Origin: Dipteris shenzhenensis
Taxonomy: Eukaryota; Polypodiophyta; Polypodiopsida; Gleicheniales
DNA length: 64,000 nt
Assembly (NCBI GenBank): GCA_047967505.1
Contig: CM106541.1
Strand: one strand, 5' to 3'
The notes beneath the pieces were generated by a model. That model searched no databases. It was given only the letters and a program-made list of their open reading frames with translations, and was not told the DNA's origin. A program made the position numbers and the translations under genes. Shown here piece by piece: positions 1 to 10,339 of this stretch (positions within the stretch are counted from its first letter, which is position 1; every line of letters starts with the position of its first letter).

Positions 1-32
1 ATTCCTATCTAATTTGTTGTATTTGTGATCAG

Positions 33-157
33 AACCAGGATATTATGAAGATGGAAACTTTGGTATTCGGCTGGAAAACGTCCTCATTGTCAAAGAAGCA
101 TCAACTGAATATAATTTTGCAGATAAGGGGTATCTAGCTTTTGAGCATATAACTTGG
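33..157 (+). CDS. APP1: Xaa-Pro aminopeptidase P (M24B family), penultimate exon
   Basis: Aminopeptidase P releases the N-terminal residue from peptides whose second residue is proline; the plant enzyme is usually cytosolic and uses a dinuclear metal centre. The exon is preceded by a splice acceptor AG at 31-32. After two bases completing a split codon it encodes 41 residues starting PGYYEDGNFGIRLENVLIVK, then a stretch ending GYLAFEHITW. This matches the C-terminal part of the M24 pita-bread fold, where the EPGYY and GIR.EN motifs lie; the Glu of IRLEN corresponds to a conserved active-site and metal-ligand region. It ends at a GT donor (158-159) in phase 0 and joins in frame to the exon at 7994. 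The upstream exons with the catalytic His and the other metal ligands lie outside the window. Identification is from recalled family motifs; confidence is high because the partner exon also matches. Confidence 0.88.
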
Positions 158-271
158 GTACGCACACTTATCTCCCTCAACTAAAAGATCTTGTCTGTCT
201 ATATTTGATATTTATGTGCAAACACTAAAGGTGACCGAGCAGAGTGGATAGGCAAGAGTAATTGTGGAATT

Positions 272-646
272 TGTAGGCTAGGGCAAGCAATGGAAGCTCA
301 AAAGGAAGGAGAGGAGACAAAAAACGAAATGCTGTAATGAATTGCTCCAAAAATGAGTGGAGGCTCAAGAGAGCCAATATAACAAAACCGTAGGGCTAAG
401 TTCCCTAACTGGGCTAAGTGCCCTAACTGTCCTAAGTGATACATGTACTAACTGTACCAACTGACCTAACTGCATGTAACTAGGCACATACCAAGGAATG
501 AGAGGCACCTATGGATAGCCCATAAAATGGCTGAAGTATCTTGGACACGGCTGAGAATACCTGAATATCTAATGTTATCTAATGTCATGGTTGCACATGT
601 TCATCCTGTGGGGATATAGCAACCTATGACTGTACAGAGTACAACA
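272..646 (-). repeat. 3' LTR of copia element 1
   Basis: It starts with TG at 272 on the plus strand and ends near 646 in ACAACA (complement TGTTGT). The part at 411-540 is repeated in the same orientation at about 4311-4440, and the part at 272-405 is repeated inverted at about 4030-4168. Together these define the LTR. The inner border at 646 is inferred from the TG..CA rule. Confidence 0.65.
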
Positions 647-689
647 TATCAAGTCACAAAAGGTACTAAGCTGAAAGCTTGCCGAAAAG

Positions 690-2240
690 CTTCAAACTTA
701 GGTCAAGGTAGAGCCTTCGTAAAAAGATCTGCCAATTGGCCTTCAGTGGGAACATAAGACAACTGAATATCACTTGGTGATAATCTCCCTTTGACATAGT
801 GATAGTGAACCTCAATATGCTTTGTGTGAGCATAGAAACAGGATTCCGTGCAACAATCAAAACACTCTAACTGTCAGTGAAGATGATGGTAGTAGTGTGA
901 CATGCTTGAAGATCTGTAAGTAACTTTCGGAGCCAAACACACTCCACTGTAGCTATATAAGTTGCTCTGTACTCAGCTTCACAGCTAGAAGTAGCAGCTG
1001 TAGTCAGTTTCTTGCTGAACCAAGAGATGCATGAAGTACCAAGCATGAAACAGTTGCCACTATGTGACACATGGGTGTCCCAACAGCCAACTCAATCACT
1101 ATCAGTTCCATGCATAACAAGTAAGAATCAGCCTCATAAAGGAGGCCCAAATGCTGAGTGCCTTTGAGGTACCTGAAGACATGCTTCACGGGTGCGTAGA
1201 GGGGCTGTGCATATATATGCTCAACTGTGAGACAACATACTGAAGATCGGGTCTTGGCATAAATAAATCAAACAACCAACTGCTTGTTGATAGATAGTGA
1301 CATCACATGCACCGCTGCGATCCTCAGAAGAGAAGTGAAAACGAGGCCCTAATGGTGGATACTGGCTTGCAATCCTCAAACTGAAAACGCTGCATATGCT
1401 GTCCAATTTACTTGGATTGTGACATCAAAATGGGCCCCCTCACTGCTAGCAAATTGAATGCCCTGATAGTAATGCAAAAGAACAAGATCAGACATAGCAG
1501 ATGTCTTTTGCAAGTCAAGCTTAAAACCGGCAATTAGTTCAGCATGTATCCTAGTCACAAGCATGTCATCCACATAGAGTACTAAAATCAGCAAATCTGT
1601 CCCACTCTTGCTGGTGTAAACAGTAGCCTCTGTAGGGCTGTTCTAAAAGCCAAGGGTAAGCAAATAACCATGTATCCTGGAATACCAATCCATATAGGGC
1701 TTTCTTTAAGCGGCATACCTTGCTTTTAGAACCTTCAACCTCAAAGCCAGGAGGTTGGGAAACATAGACCTCTTCTTGCAAATGCCCATGAAGGAAAGTT
1801 GTCTTGATATCAAGCTGATGTACCTCCCAATGAAAGTGGGCAGCAAATGTAATAACTATGCTAATAGTAGTGATCCTAGAAGTGGGGGCAAAAGTCTCCT
1901 CAAAGTCAATGCCTTGCTGCTGAGCATAGCCCTTAGCAACAAGACGGGCTTTGTAACGGTCCACTGAACCATCAGCTTTCCTTTGAATCTTATAAACCCA
2001 CTTAGTTCTAATAGCATTCTTGTCAGAAGGCAACTCACATAACTCCCAAGCAACTTGAATAGCCCTAAACCAACAATCATTTAGAAAGGCATCCTTATGG
2101 CATAGCGGCTCTTTATTGCATGCTGTAGCAACCAATGCACAAGCAATCAAACTAGTATGCTCTTTACGGACAACAGCTGCTCTAGTAGGGGCTGGCAGGG
2201 GAGTATCCTGTTTACTGTCTTTTAATATGCCAGGAGCCAA
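690..2240 (-). pseudogene. Copia element 1 reverse transcriptase and RNase H (broken)
   Basis: On the minus strand the segment at 1566-2240 encodes the N-terminal palm ([35 protein letters not shown] with the first catalytic Asp kept). The segment at 1376-1594 carries the catalytic YVDD box. RNase H follows in pieces at 867-1200 (RYLKGTQHLGLLYE, WFSKK, SCEAEY), and the C-terminal tail at 666-860 is read in a shifted frame. The frame shifts just after KKALYGL, and the usual KQAPRAW segment is missing, so a short deletion probably lies near 1690-1700. Further shifts occur near 1120-1200 and 850. The enzyme could not be made from this copy. Confidence 0.85.
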
Positions 2241-2260
2241 TGAGGAACCTTTTTGGGCTC

Positions 2261-3395
2261 CTATGTTTCAGCTCTCTCGAGGTCAAGAGCCATGTGCACA
2301 ATGTCGTGATCAAGCTGAGGCATATCAGGCTGTAAATGGCTCTGAATATCATTCTGCACATGTGGCTGCAAATGACCAATAGATGTAGGAGGAGCAACCT
2401 CTGATGTGACATCATCATGAGCATTTGACAGAAACAAAGGCATCAAGCTGTCAAAGAGATCAGATACATCAACAACGTGCTGTTTTTGACAGTCCAGCGA
2501 AGGCATAGAGGAGGATTCATCAAATACAACATCCCTACTGACAAAACACTTGCCCGTGCGAGGTTGGTAGAGCTTATAGCCCTTGCTCTTTGAGCTATAC
2601 CCAATAAAAATGCATTTGACAGCTTTATCATCCAACTTTGTGCATATTTGAGAAGGCACACGTGCATATGCCAAGCATCCAAAAGTCCTCATGTGAGAAA
2701 TCCTGGCCTTATGACCTGTCCGAGCCTCATAAGGTGTGATGGTCTTCAATGCCTTTGTGGGACATCTGTTCAAAATGTAATTAGCACTCATAATCAACGG
2801 CATCCAACCACAACTTGTAAGGCAAGTGCTTGCCTTTCAACATACACCTGGCCATCTCCATGACTGATCTATTCTGTCTCTCAGCCACGGGATTATGCTG
2901 AGGAGTGTAAGGCACAGTGTATTGATGATGTATGCCACGTGAGGCAAAAAAATCAGCAAATTCCTTTGACATATATTCACCCCCCGTGTTTGTATTGATG
3001 TGAGCAATTTTCAGCCCCCTCTCATTCTCAACCAAGGCAATAAAATGCATGAAGCATGCAAAAACTTTAGATTTGGATTTCAATGCGAAAAACCAAGTAT
3101 ACCTGGTGAAGTCATCAATGAATGTGACAAAATAATAGAATCCCCCGAGAGGTGCAACCCACATTTGTGCACAAATATCGCTAAGAACCAAATAAAGCTT
3201 GCATGAGGCACCAACTCTCCTATCCTTGGGAAATGCAGAATGGTGCATCTTACCAAGCAAACAAGATTCACAAACATGCTTTGAAGGAATATGCATATTG
3301 GGAAGATCAACAACCATACCATCCTTATGTAGCTTCACCAAAGCCCCAAAGTTGAGTTGTGCAAACCTCTCATGCCACAAATGGGTATCTGCCAT
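2261..3395 (-). pseudogene. Copia element 1 integrase (degenerate)
   Basis: This is the integrase of the copia polyprotein, which would join element cDNA to host DNA. The reading frames at 2781-3395 and 2261-2803 overlap and cover the zinc-binding N-terminus (LWHERFAQLNF ... CESCLLGK), the catalytic core (LSDIC, TGGEY, VAERQNRS) and the C-terminal part (RTFGCLAYARVP, KCIFIGYS, SRDVVFDE). Two key positions look lost: the second zinc His is Gln in AQLN, and the second catalytic Asp (normally in a TDNGGEY-like motif) is Asn in NTNTGGEY. A frame shift separates the two parts near 2790. The first Asp and the Glu are kept. Confidence 0.85.
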
Positions 3396-3498
3396 GGTAG
3401 AAGAATAAACAGCAAAGGATCTGCATCTGCAAGTCCAGCATCATCCAAGCATGTGTCATAGGCATCAAGTCTATATATCCCACTAGTCAATGTCCCAG

Positions 3499-4003
3499 TC
3501 AAGACATGGTGAACGCATGTGTAGCATCATAAACCACACATCGAACACCATAAAAAAGAACCTGATAGTCACAAGTAGCTATGGATGAAATAGAGATGAG
3601 GTTCTTGCGAATGCCTGGAGCATAAAGCACATTCTCTAGAGTGACTAGACCACAAAAAACAGAAGTAAGAGCAACTCGTCCAATGCCTTTCACTATATAT
3701 GATGCATTATTGGCACATGTGACTGCCCCCCCCCCTTAGATGCATGCTCAAGTGAGCTGAATAACTTCCTGCGGGAAGTAATGTGCTTGCTAGCACCACT
3801 ATCAAAGAACTAGGCATTAGATACATCAGAAACTGTAATGCAAGCATCATGAACCTCACGAATATCAGGATTATCCTGACATGTAAGAAGAAAAGCCCAA
3901 TGCTGATCTGTGTTGTCTCAAGGTGTACCTGTTGCAAACATTCCCGAAAATGCCTCGAAATGCAGCTCTCTTCGCAGTAGATGCTCCAAAATGCGATCTT
4001 CAC
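3499..4003 (-). pseudogene. Copia element 1 protease region with a nonsense codon
   Basis: The minus strand encodes the aspartic protease motif DSGASKHIT at about 3780-3803 and, downstream, the typical protease-to-integrase linker (LENVLYAPGIRKNLISISSI, 3499-3693). The codon at 3810-3812, just before FFDSGA, is TAG where copia proteins usually carry Trp. A poly-C run near 3723-3735 marks a frame shift between the two parts. Upstream (to about 4003) the frame reads through a short stretch without a recognisable gag or zinc knuckle. Confidence 0.75.
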
Positions 4004-4029
4004 GTGTCAAATGCACAGTTTTCGTGACA

Positions 4030-4183
4030 CCAATTAGGGAACTTAGCCCACAGTTTTGTTATATTGGCTCTCTCTTGAGCCTCCACTCAATTTTGCAGCA
4101 ATTAATTACAGCATCTCGTTTTTTGTCTTCTCTTCATTTTGAGCTTCCATTGCTTGCCCTAGCCTACAGTGATATCAGAGTAG
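4030..4183 (+). repeat. Inverted LTR end with primer-binding site
   Basis: The segment at 4030-4168 is the reverse complement of the LTR outer part at 272-405 and ends in CCTACA. It is followed at 4170-4183 by TGATATCAGAGTAG, which resembles the initiator-Met tRNA primer site (TGGTATCAGAGC type). It therefore belongs to an element pointing right, opposite to the pol remnant on its left. The stretch at 4184-4310 is probably that element's leader. Confidence 0.65.
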
Positions 4184-4310
4184 GTTAGGGATCCATTCCC
4201 ACAGCCATTGGCAGCTTGTTCAAGCTGTTTGGCAGCCCCTGGACCTCTCATTTCTGCTGGTTTGATGGTTTTCTACACACCCATGGAGTGTTTGAGGCCT
4301 CTCCAAGCAC

Positions 4311-4450
4311 TCCACTAAGTGTCCTAACTGTCCTAAGTGGTACATGTACTAACTGTACCAATTGACCTAACTGAATGTAACTAGGCCTACAAGGCACATA
4401 CCAAGGAATGAGGGACACCTATGGAGAGCCCATAAAATGGCCTACAAAAT
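4311..4450 (-). repeat. Second LTR fragment, same orientation as 411-540
   Basis: About 130 bases match 411-540 in the same orientation, including the tract CTAACTGTCCTAAGTG and the tract GCCCATAAAATGGC. A short extra segment (CCTACAAG) interrupts the match near 4386. The fragment ends where the microsatellite begins. Confidence 0.65.
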
Positions 4451-4457
4451 TATGAGG

Positions 4458-4459
4458 CC

Positions 4460-4492
<33 letters not shown>

Positions 4493-4550
4493 CATATGTA
4501 TGTATGTATGTGTATATATACATATACATATACATATATATATATAGATA
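4458..4550. repeat. Compound microsatellite (TC)n-(TA)n-(TATG)n
   Basis: A run of TC dinucleotides is followed by TA repeats, then TATG/TATA and CATATA units. Confidence 0.9.
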
Positions 4551-4559
4551 ATGGCGTAG

Positions 4560-5610
4560 ACTTGACAATGACCTTGTTAATCATAGGTTGAGTCAAGACT
4601 CAAGACCTTGATGGGTCCGCTAGACCAACGTATGTAGGGATGCTACTAATCCTGCTGAAGATATTCTACAATCCTTGGCACAAAAAGAGGGCCAAGGGAT
4701 GCTGAGGGTTGCAGTCATGCTTAGTGCAACCCATGAATAGAGTTGATGACAGGACTAGGATTGCAGGTGAACATTTGAGTGATGATGCAGGAGGTGATAG
4801 TGCGAGGCTGCAATTGAGTCTCAGGTAGATTTTACTAATATTGACCAAGTTTTGTGTAGTACTATTTGCATCCTCCCAAGTATGTGCAGTTTCTCCTCTG
4901 TATACGTTTTCCGTACTATTGAACTTGCAAGTTTCACATGGTGAAGTTTTCGTGTAAAGTACAGTCTGGGTGTGTTTATATAGATGGATGCTCATGTGCA
5001 CATAGGGGTGTGGATATGTGTATCTGTAATGTCCATTGAGATATCCTTTAAAAGAGAATATCACATCAAAAGAGCAAATAGCCAGCATTTTAATATTGGC
5101 ACAGCTTCTTCCTATCCTTCTTAAAACGCATGTTGAGAGTGACCATATGGGACCAACATATGGGGGGATGCCACAAGCTTGCAGGTAGTCTCTTGTAGTC
5201 CTGAGGGGGCTGCGTGGATGATTATCTGCGCAGGCTGGATGATTCACTTAAAATAGGTATGGATGTACCCTGGTTATAATTTTTATTTTCCCTCAGTGTG
5301 ACCTCATTCCAGAGTTCAAGAATATAAGCTGAATTATGATTTTGTAAAAATATGATTAAATGAAATAACATGTGTTTCATGAGGGCTATTCTTAGTGCCA
5401 CCCAATGCAGAGTTGAGCTAAGCCTGCAGCTGAGTGGATGTGCAGTTACAATGGCTATTATACTGACTGATTCATCTGAAATATAATGTATATCGTTGCC
5501 GTTCTCACCGCACCTGTATGTGGTGTCGTCCTTTTGTTATCCAATCGACTACCATGCTGACAAGAAGGTTGTCTGTGTAACAACTGACTCAACATCATCT
5601 GCAAGGCAAG
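4560..5610. other. Intron sequence without recognised genes
   Basis: A 193-residue minus-strand open frame (4666-5247) starts with Met but matches no family I know. It lies inside an intron of a plus-strand gene and has no neighbouring signals, so I treat it as chance or an unknown repeat. The plus strand at about 4650-4730 is also open for a short way. No other structure was seen. Confidence 0.4.
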
Positions 5611-7096
5611 ATTCTGAAAGGGTGTGATTTTTTGGTGAGCTTTTTGTCATGAGCTTTTTTTCAATTTTCATGAATATTGCGAGCTTTTCATTCACTTGAG
5701 AGAGAGAGAGAGAGAGAGAGAGTGAGAGGGGGGGGGGGGTTTCATGGAGTAGGGTGGGTTGAAAATTTGGGTTGTGGTTGCAGTTAAGACGAGAGAGGGG
5801 GGGGAGGGGAGATAAAGGAAAGGGGAGGGATGGGCACATGGGTAAGGTGGCATGGAGAAGGGAGGGGAGGGGAGTTGGAACATATATTTGTTATCATAGT
5901 GGAGAACGTAGAGGGGGAACTTATAAGGTATGCAAAGAGGAGTGTAAGGAGGAGAGAGAGGATGAGGAATATGAAAGTTATGTTCATCTACTAAATGCAA
6001 AGGGGAAGGGAGAGCATGTGGGAAATTTGTTCATTTTCTCACATGATAATTTGTTCAGTGTATAATTTGACAGGTTTGACCTCATATTTGGATTCCTTGT
6101 CGAATTCCGGTCATTTTGAGTACCAACATGACCATATTCCGATAAAAATTGAAAAAATGGTGTTTTTGTCATTTTGGCCTGTTTTGGGCCTATTTTGAGT
6201 CTGCGCTTACAAATCCAAAGAGTAGACATATGTGTCTAAGGAAAGATAAGATCAAATTTTCTTTCTGTTGGGTTATTGTATCAAAAGTAGTTCTTTCTAT
6301 ATCTTTGGACTTAATAAATCTAATAGTAGTCCTTAAGATTGCCCTTTGCATAGGTTTGGAAGGAGGTGCTACATCTAATTTATACTCTCAATATTATTCT
6401 CCCAATGGAGTCCTTGACTATAAGCGACCGTCCTAAAGACATCAGAATTACATGACAAGAAACACATAAGGATACTTTCATATAAATTATTGATGCCCCA
6501 AGTTGTGCTTTTTCTAAAGTTATTGATTTGATCACATCTTCTTTAGTATTTTCTTTACTACTTTTGATACAATAATCCAACAGAAAGAAAATTTGATCTT
6601 ATCTTTCCTTAGACACATATGTCTACTCTTTGGATTTGTAAGCGCAGACTCAAAATAGGCCCAAAACAGGCCAAAATGACAAAAACACCATTTTTTCAAT
6701 TTTTATCGGAATATGGTCATGTTGGTACTCAAAATGACCGGAATTCGACGAGGAATCCAAATATGAGGTTAAAAGTTTCAAATTATACACTTTTAAAATG
6801 AACATATCTCCCATAGTTCCTCCCTTCTACTTTGAATATGGACATATCTTCCATAATTTTTTGCCTCCTACTGCCACTCATATCGCCCCCCCTTGTGCAT
6901 AGTATACACTCTTTCACCCCTCCCACATGCTATGAAAATGAACATATCCTATATCCTCTCCCCCTCTTTCTAACCTCCCCATCTTTCTTATAACAAAAAC
7001 ACGTATGGATTTCTAAGAAAAGCTCGCAAAAACAAAGGAAATGGTAGAAAAGCTCACATTAAAAAGCTCACCAAAAGATTTTTCCCATTCTGAAAG
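5611..7096. mobile_element. Non-autonomous Mutator-like element with long TIRs and 10-bp target duplication
   Basis: Direct repeats ATTCTGAAAG at 5611-5620 and 7087-7096 flank a 1466-bp element (5621-7086). Its ends are inverted copies: the left end reads GGTGTGATTTTTTGGTGAGC, and the right end on the other strand reads GGGAAAAATCTTTTGGTGAG. Both then continue with GCTTTTT and further GAGCTTTT motifs. The inverted similarity goes deep, with the stretch at about 6060-6290 nearly matching the complement of about 6545-6800. Terminal repeats of several hundred bases with a 9-11 bp target duplication are typical of Mutator-like elements. No transposase is seen in the roughly 250-bp centre, so it would depend on another element for movement. 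The left arm holds an (AG)n tract and a G run. Confidence 0.82.
5698..5741. repeat. (AG)n and poly-G tract inside the Mutator-like element
   Basis: AG dinucleotides are followed by a run of G. Open frames here in several phases are products of the low complexity. Confidence 0.85.
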
Positions 7097-7993
7097 TCTC
7101 CATTTACATCCTCCCAGAATGCTTTCTGCAACATAGGCTGGCACACAACCTGATTGCAAATATTGCACAATGATTGCAAATATCGCACAATGATCGGGTT
7201 GGAAGCAAGGCAATCCATGGCCTTGCAAAACAAGCCACCTTGTGCATTTTTCTCAAAACCCACCAAATGTTCATTTTATTAGTGGTGCTGGGAGTGAACA
7301 GTGGCAAAAATGAGAAAAGGACCTAACAAATCCCATGCAAGAATAAGTTTTATCCAACCTTTGAAAAACTAGTGGAGAAAGGAGACGGATGCATTGGGGC
7401 ATGGTGATATATTTAACCAACAGGTTCACCAAACGCAGCCCTTCTGAGATGTCATCCAAAAACTCCTGAAATATGAGCTGCCTTATTGGTTAACAGGCCT
7501 TATTGACACATATTTAACTGTTCATATAATGGAATTTGAATGCTAGAATACCATCGTTCGAGGTAGGGCAGACTTGGATTCTTTGTATCATGCAACTTGC
7601 ATGTGCCAAAACCTGCAGAAAATTACTTCAATTTCTTTAAAATGTGTGTAATTCTTTCACAATTTCATCATTCTCAACTCACAACCTTCTTCCATGTGTA
7701 CTACATATTTAGGGTGCCATAACGATTTTAAGAGGGACAAGATATAACTTTTACAACCAAAACAAATTTGAAGCAGATTAATCCTCTGCTACAGTCAAAT
7801 GACGAGCACATCCTGCACTGAAAAATATTTCTGATACATCAGGAGAGAACACATTTAGCTATTATAACGAGGTGTTCATTTACCTATTTCTGATGTGTTC
7901 TCTTCTGATTCATTGAGCCTCCTGATGTACATTTCTGATACAAATTTATGCAGTATGGTTAGTATCACATCTATCTAATTACTGTTATGGCAG

Positions 7994-8155
7994 GTTCCTT
8001 TTCAGAAGAAAATGATCAACATCTCCCTCTTATCTGATTCAGAGAAAAAATGGGTTGATGACTATCACATGGATTGTCGTAAGCACTTAAGTCCTCTTCT
8101 CTCAGGATCAGATCTTGAGTGGTTAGAGAAGGCGACTGAACCTCTTGTCTACTGA
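7994..8155 (+). CDS. APP1: Xaa-Pro aminopeptidase P, last exon and stop
   Basis: The exon starts right after an AG acceptor (7992-7993), encodes 53 residues and ends with TGA at 8153-8155. It begins VPFQKKMINISLLSDSEKKW, continues with VDDYHMDCRKHLSPLL and ends ATEPLVY. This is the C-terminal helix region of plant and animal aminopeptidase P, where a pattern of the type (V)PI..K.I...LL...E..WLN.YH......SPLL is conserved. Joined in phase 0 to the exon ending at 157 it gives an uninterrupted C-terminus. The roughly 250 bases after the stop are probably 3' untranslated sequence. Confidence 0.88.
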   Translation, partial: VPFQKKMINISLLSDSEKKWVDDYHMDCRKHLSPLLSGSDLEWLEKATEPLVY

Positions 8156-8930
8156 AGTGGACCAGTTGCAAACCAACAGACACTATCAGAACAATACATC
8201 AGGACTAGTTCTGTAACTAAGATGATGCATTTACACTTGAAATGAAAAATAGCATTTTATGATCCAACATCCGGATCTTAAATCACCCTATGGTGCAACT
8301 ATTTGTGATTCAGACGTGGGAGACAGTTCCCCACTTGTCACGCGATCGAATTCCTTTAGGAACAAGTTTATTTGTTTGTGGGTCAATGATACTCTTCAGA
8401 AAAGCGATATACATCTATTGCTAGCATTCTAGAGAGTTTCAGGTATAGGTATCAGAAGACTCCATACCTCAAAGTCAAGAGTACATCTTTTTTATTTCTA
8501 AAATATTCATGGGATTGTATGCTTTTGGTGGAGAAGTACCGGATCAGATATAATTTCGAAGCTGCTGGCTCCAATGCCTTTCATCTATAATGTATTTCAT
8601 AACATTTCATGCTGCATTTGAACTGGTGTTATCCATAAGCTCTAGTATGATAAAAATAGATTCCCTTGAAAGCTGGTTTTGGTATATATATAGTGAGGAA
8701 CAAATGTTAAGAATTTTCATTAACAGGGTTCAATAACAAGTGTGATTCAAGCCACGTGCACCGCAACCCACCCTCCTTTCCCTCCCTTCTCTTCCTGGTG
8801 TTTCTTTGTGGGTCGATGGATATTCTTTAGAGAAGTGATCTATCTTTATTGTTCGCACTCTAGAGAAAGTTCTAATTACAGATAGCAGAAGACTCCAAGA
8901 CTACATCTTTTTATTTCTAAAGATATAAAA
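8156..8930. repeat. Downstream of the gene: 3' UTR and a diverged direct repeat
   Basis: About 130 bases at 8372-8505 recur in diverged form at about 8805-8935 (shared tracts: TTTGTGGGTC, TATCAGAAGACTCCA-like, TACATCTTTTTTATTTCTAAA). No coding sequence was recognised between them. The second copy abuts the end of the gypsy integrase remnant. Confidence 0.6.
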
Positions 8931-8934
8931 CAAT

Positions 8935-9480
8935 ATTCTTCTATTGGGAACCAAAAATTCCATTGGAACCATAGCATCTAACCCAAATGTCCTACAAAAT
9001 GAAGTGAGGTTAGTCGTAACCTTGCAAGCCATCCTATAATCCCGTCATGCTGCATGCAACTTTGTATCCCAATCCGTACGATTGGCATTTAATCTTGTAA
9101 TAACCAGTAACCTTAGAGTTTTTCGGTGGACTCAGCTTGTCCATTACACCATGGATACATATGTTGTAGCTACTTGGTGGACCATCATAAACTCTTTGGT
9201 TAGTAATTCAAACACTTCATTTATAAAATGAGTGCCTTGATCACTAAAAAACTCAATCGGGCATCCATACCTACATATGATATTTTCAAAAAGAAACATG
9301 GTTGTGATCTGAGCCAAGATATCTTTGATAGCCTTAACCTTAGCCCACTTTGTAGCATAATCTATGGCTACAATAACATATTTATTGTGATTTAAAAAGA
9401 CCAATGAAATTGAGGCCCCAGCGTTGAAAGCTTCGCATGGTTCACTTGGTTGCAAAGGCATATGATCAGGAGGGAGCATT
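8935..9480 (-). pseudogene. Gypsy integrase remnant
   Basis: The clearest frame (9144-9479) encodes the integrase core: HNKYVIVAIDYATKWAKVKA with the first catalytic Asp, then ENIICRYGCP and FFSDQGTHFINEVFE with the second Asp. Downstream frames (to about 8935) contain the remaining core and the sequence FGLDAMVPMEFLVP, typical of plant gypsy integrases, but with a stop and frame shifts near 9150. The Glu-bearing motif lies in the shifted part. Confidence 0.85.
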
Positions 9481-9594
9481 CTCCCTGTGCACTGACAAGC
9501 ATCACTCCACCATAATCCAGCTTCTTACACCTCTGAGTAGTGAGGTCTCAAACAAAATGACCTCCAATAGGCCCCTTTTGAGGATGCAGCTTGT

Positions 9595-10330
9595 TTATGT
9601 GGCAATACCCATCTTAGCAAGGATTTTTCTACACCCTATCATTACAATTGTCCACCTATTAAGCTTTATTTTCAAGCCTTTGCGATTAGTTACACGTGCT
9701 AATCCTTTGTCATTTTCTTGGGAAAAGTTGCCTGTGAGAGATAATGGACTAATTATCATACTTTGTTTTAGTAAAATCAAGGCATCCGGCATTTTAGTTG
9801 TTACACCGTTACCACTTGTTGACATGGGCAAGCATGACAAATAGTCAGCTCCTTCGTATGACTTCCTAGGTTTATGAATAGTCTTGAAAATAAATTCTTA
9901 AAGCAATAGCATCCACCTTACCAATTTGCCTTGAATAAAGTTTGTTGATAAGGTATAATAAGGTTTGATGATCAACATAGAAAGTGAATTGATTTCCATG
10001 TAAACAGTGTTTAAATTTTTGTACACTATAAACCATTCCTAGTGCTTCTCGCTCGGTGTGCTATAGGTGCACTTGGATTGAGCCATCTACTTGCTTGCAT
10101 AATAAACCAGATAATCCAACTTTCCACCTAGTTGTGCTAGTATAATCCCAATTGGATAACCAGAAGCATCGACATGAACATGGAAAATTGCATCCCACCT
10201 TGGTTGCCCAAGTATGGGGGTTCCAAAAGCATGTTTCTTTAATGTATGAAAAGAATGAGACAACTTGGGTGTCCATTGAAACTTCATATCTTTCTTGGTA
10301 AGTTCATACATTGGAGTTACTATCTTAGCA
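9595..10330 (-). pseudogene. Gypsy RNase H remnant and connection domain
   Basis: The frame at 10061-10311 encodes the start of RNase H (HVHVDASGYPIGIILAQ ... YYASK), including the DAS motif with a catalytic Asp. The frame at 9595-9840 (LPRSTSGNG-like start, CRKILAKMGIAT end) is the linker region between RNase H and integrase found in plant gypsy elements. Several frame shifts lie between 9850 and 10060. Confidence 0.75.
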
Positions 10331-10339
10331 AAATCTTGA

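Larger units (their letters stand above)
272..4450 (-). mobile_element. Ty1/copia element 1, rearranged and inactive
   Basis: This copia-type retrotransposon is antisense to the host gene. From high to low coordinate it holds a protease remnant (DSGAS codons at 3789-3803), integrase, reverse transcriptase and RNase H, then the 3' LTR at 272-646. The left border begins TGTAGG at 272, the complement of an LTR end in CCTACA. No gag is recognisable: upstream of the protease lie only about 170 bases of coding-like sequence, then an LTR end in the opposite orientation with a primer-binding site (4030-4183), then a direct-orientation LTR fragment (about 4311-4450). The right side is therefore rearranged, and the exact right border is uncertain. 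Confidence 0.8.
158..7993 (+). other. Intron of the aminopeptidase gene, about 7.8 kb, filled with transposons
   Basis: It runs from a GT donor at 158-159 to an AG acceptor at 7992-7993, and both flanking exons are phase 0 here. It carries a copia element (272 to about 4450), (TC)n/(TA)n microsatellites near 4460-4550, a Mutator-like element with target duplications (5611-7096), and otherwise unassigned sequence. All the recognised insertions avoid the splice sites. The copia element is antisense to the gene. Confidence 0.75.

Noticed and set aside
4666-5247. 193-residue minus-strand frame in the aminopeptidase intron
   Set aside because: Long enough to notice, but no recognised domain, odd composition and no supporting signals; kept only as a note.
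5549-6065. Overlapping frames on both strands with Pro/Ser/Leu or Arg/Gly/Glu runs
   Set aside because: They follow the purine-rich arm of the Mutator-like element and its AG/G tract; no motif and no consistent start.
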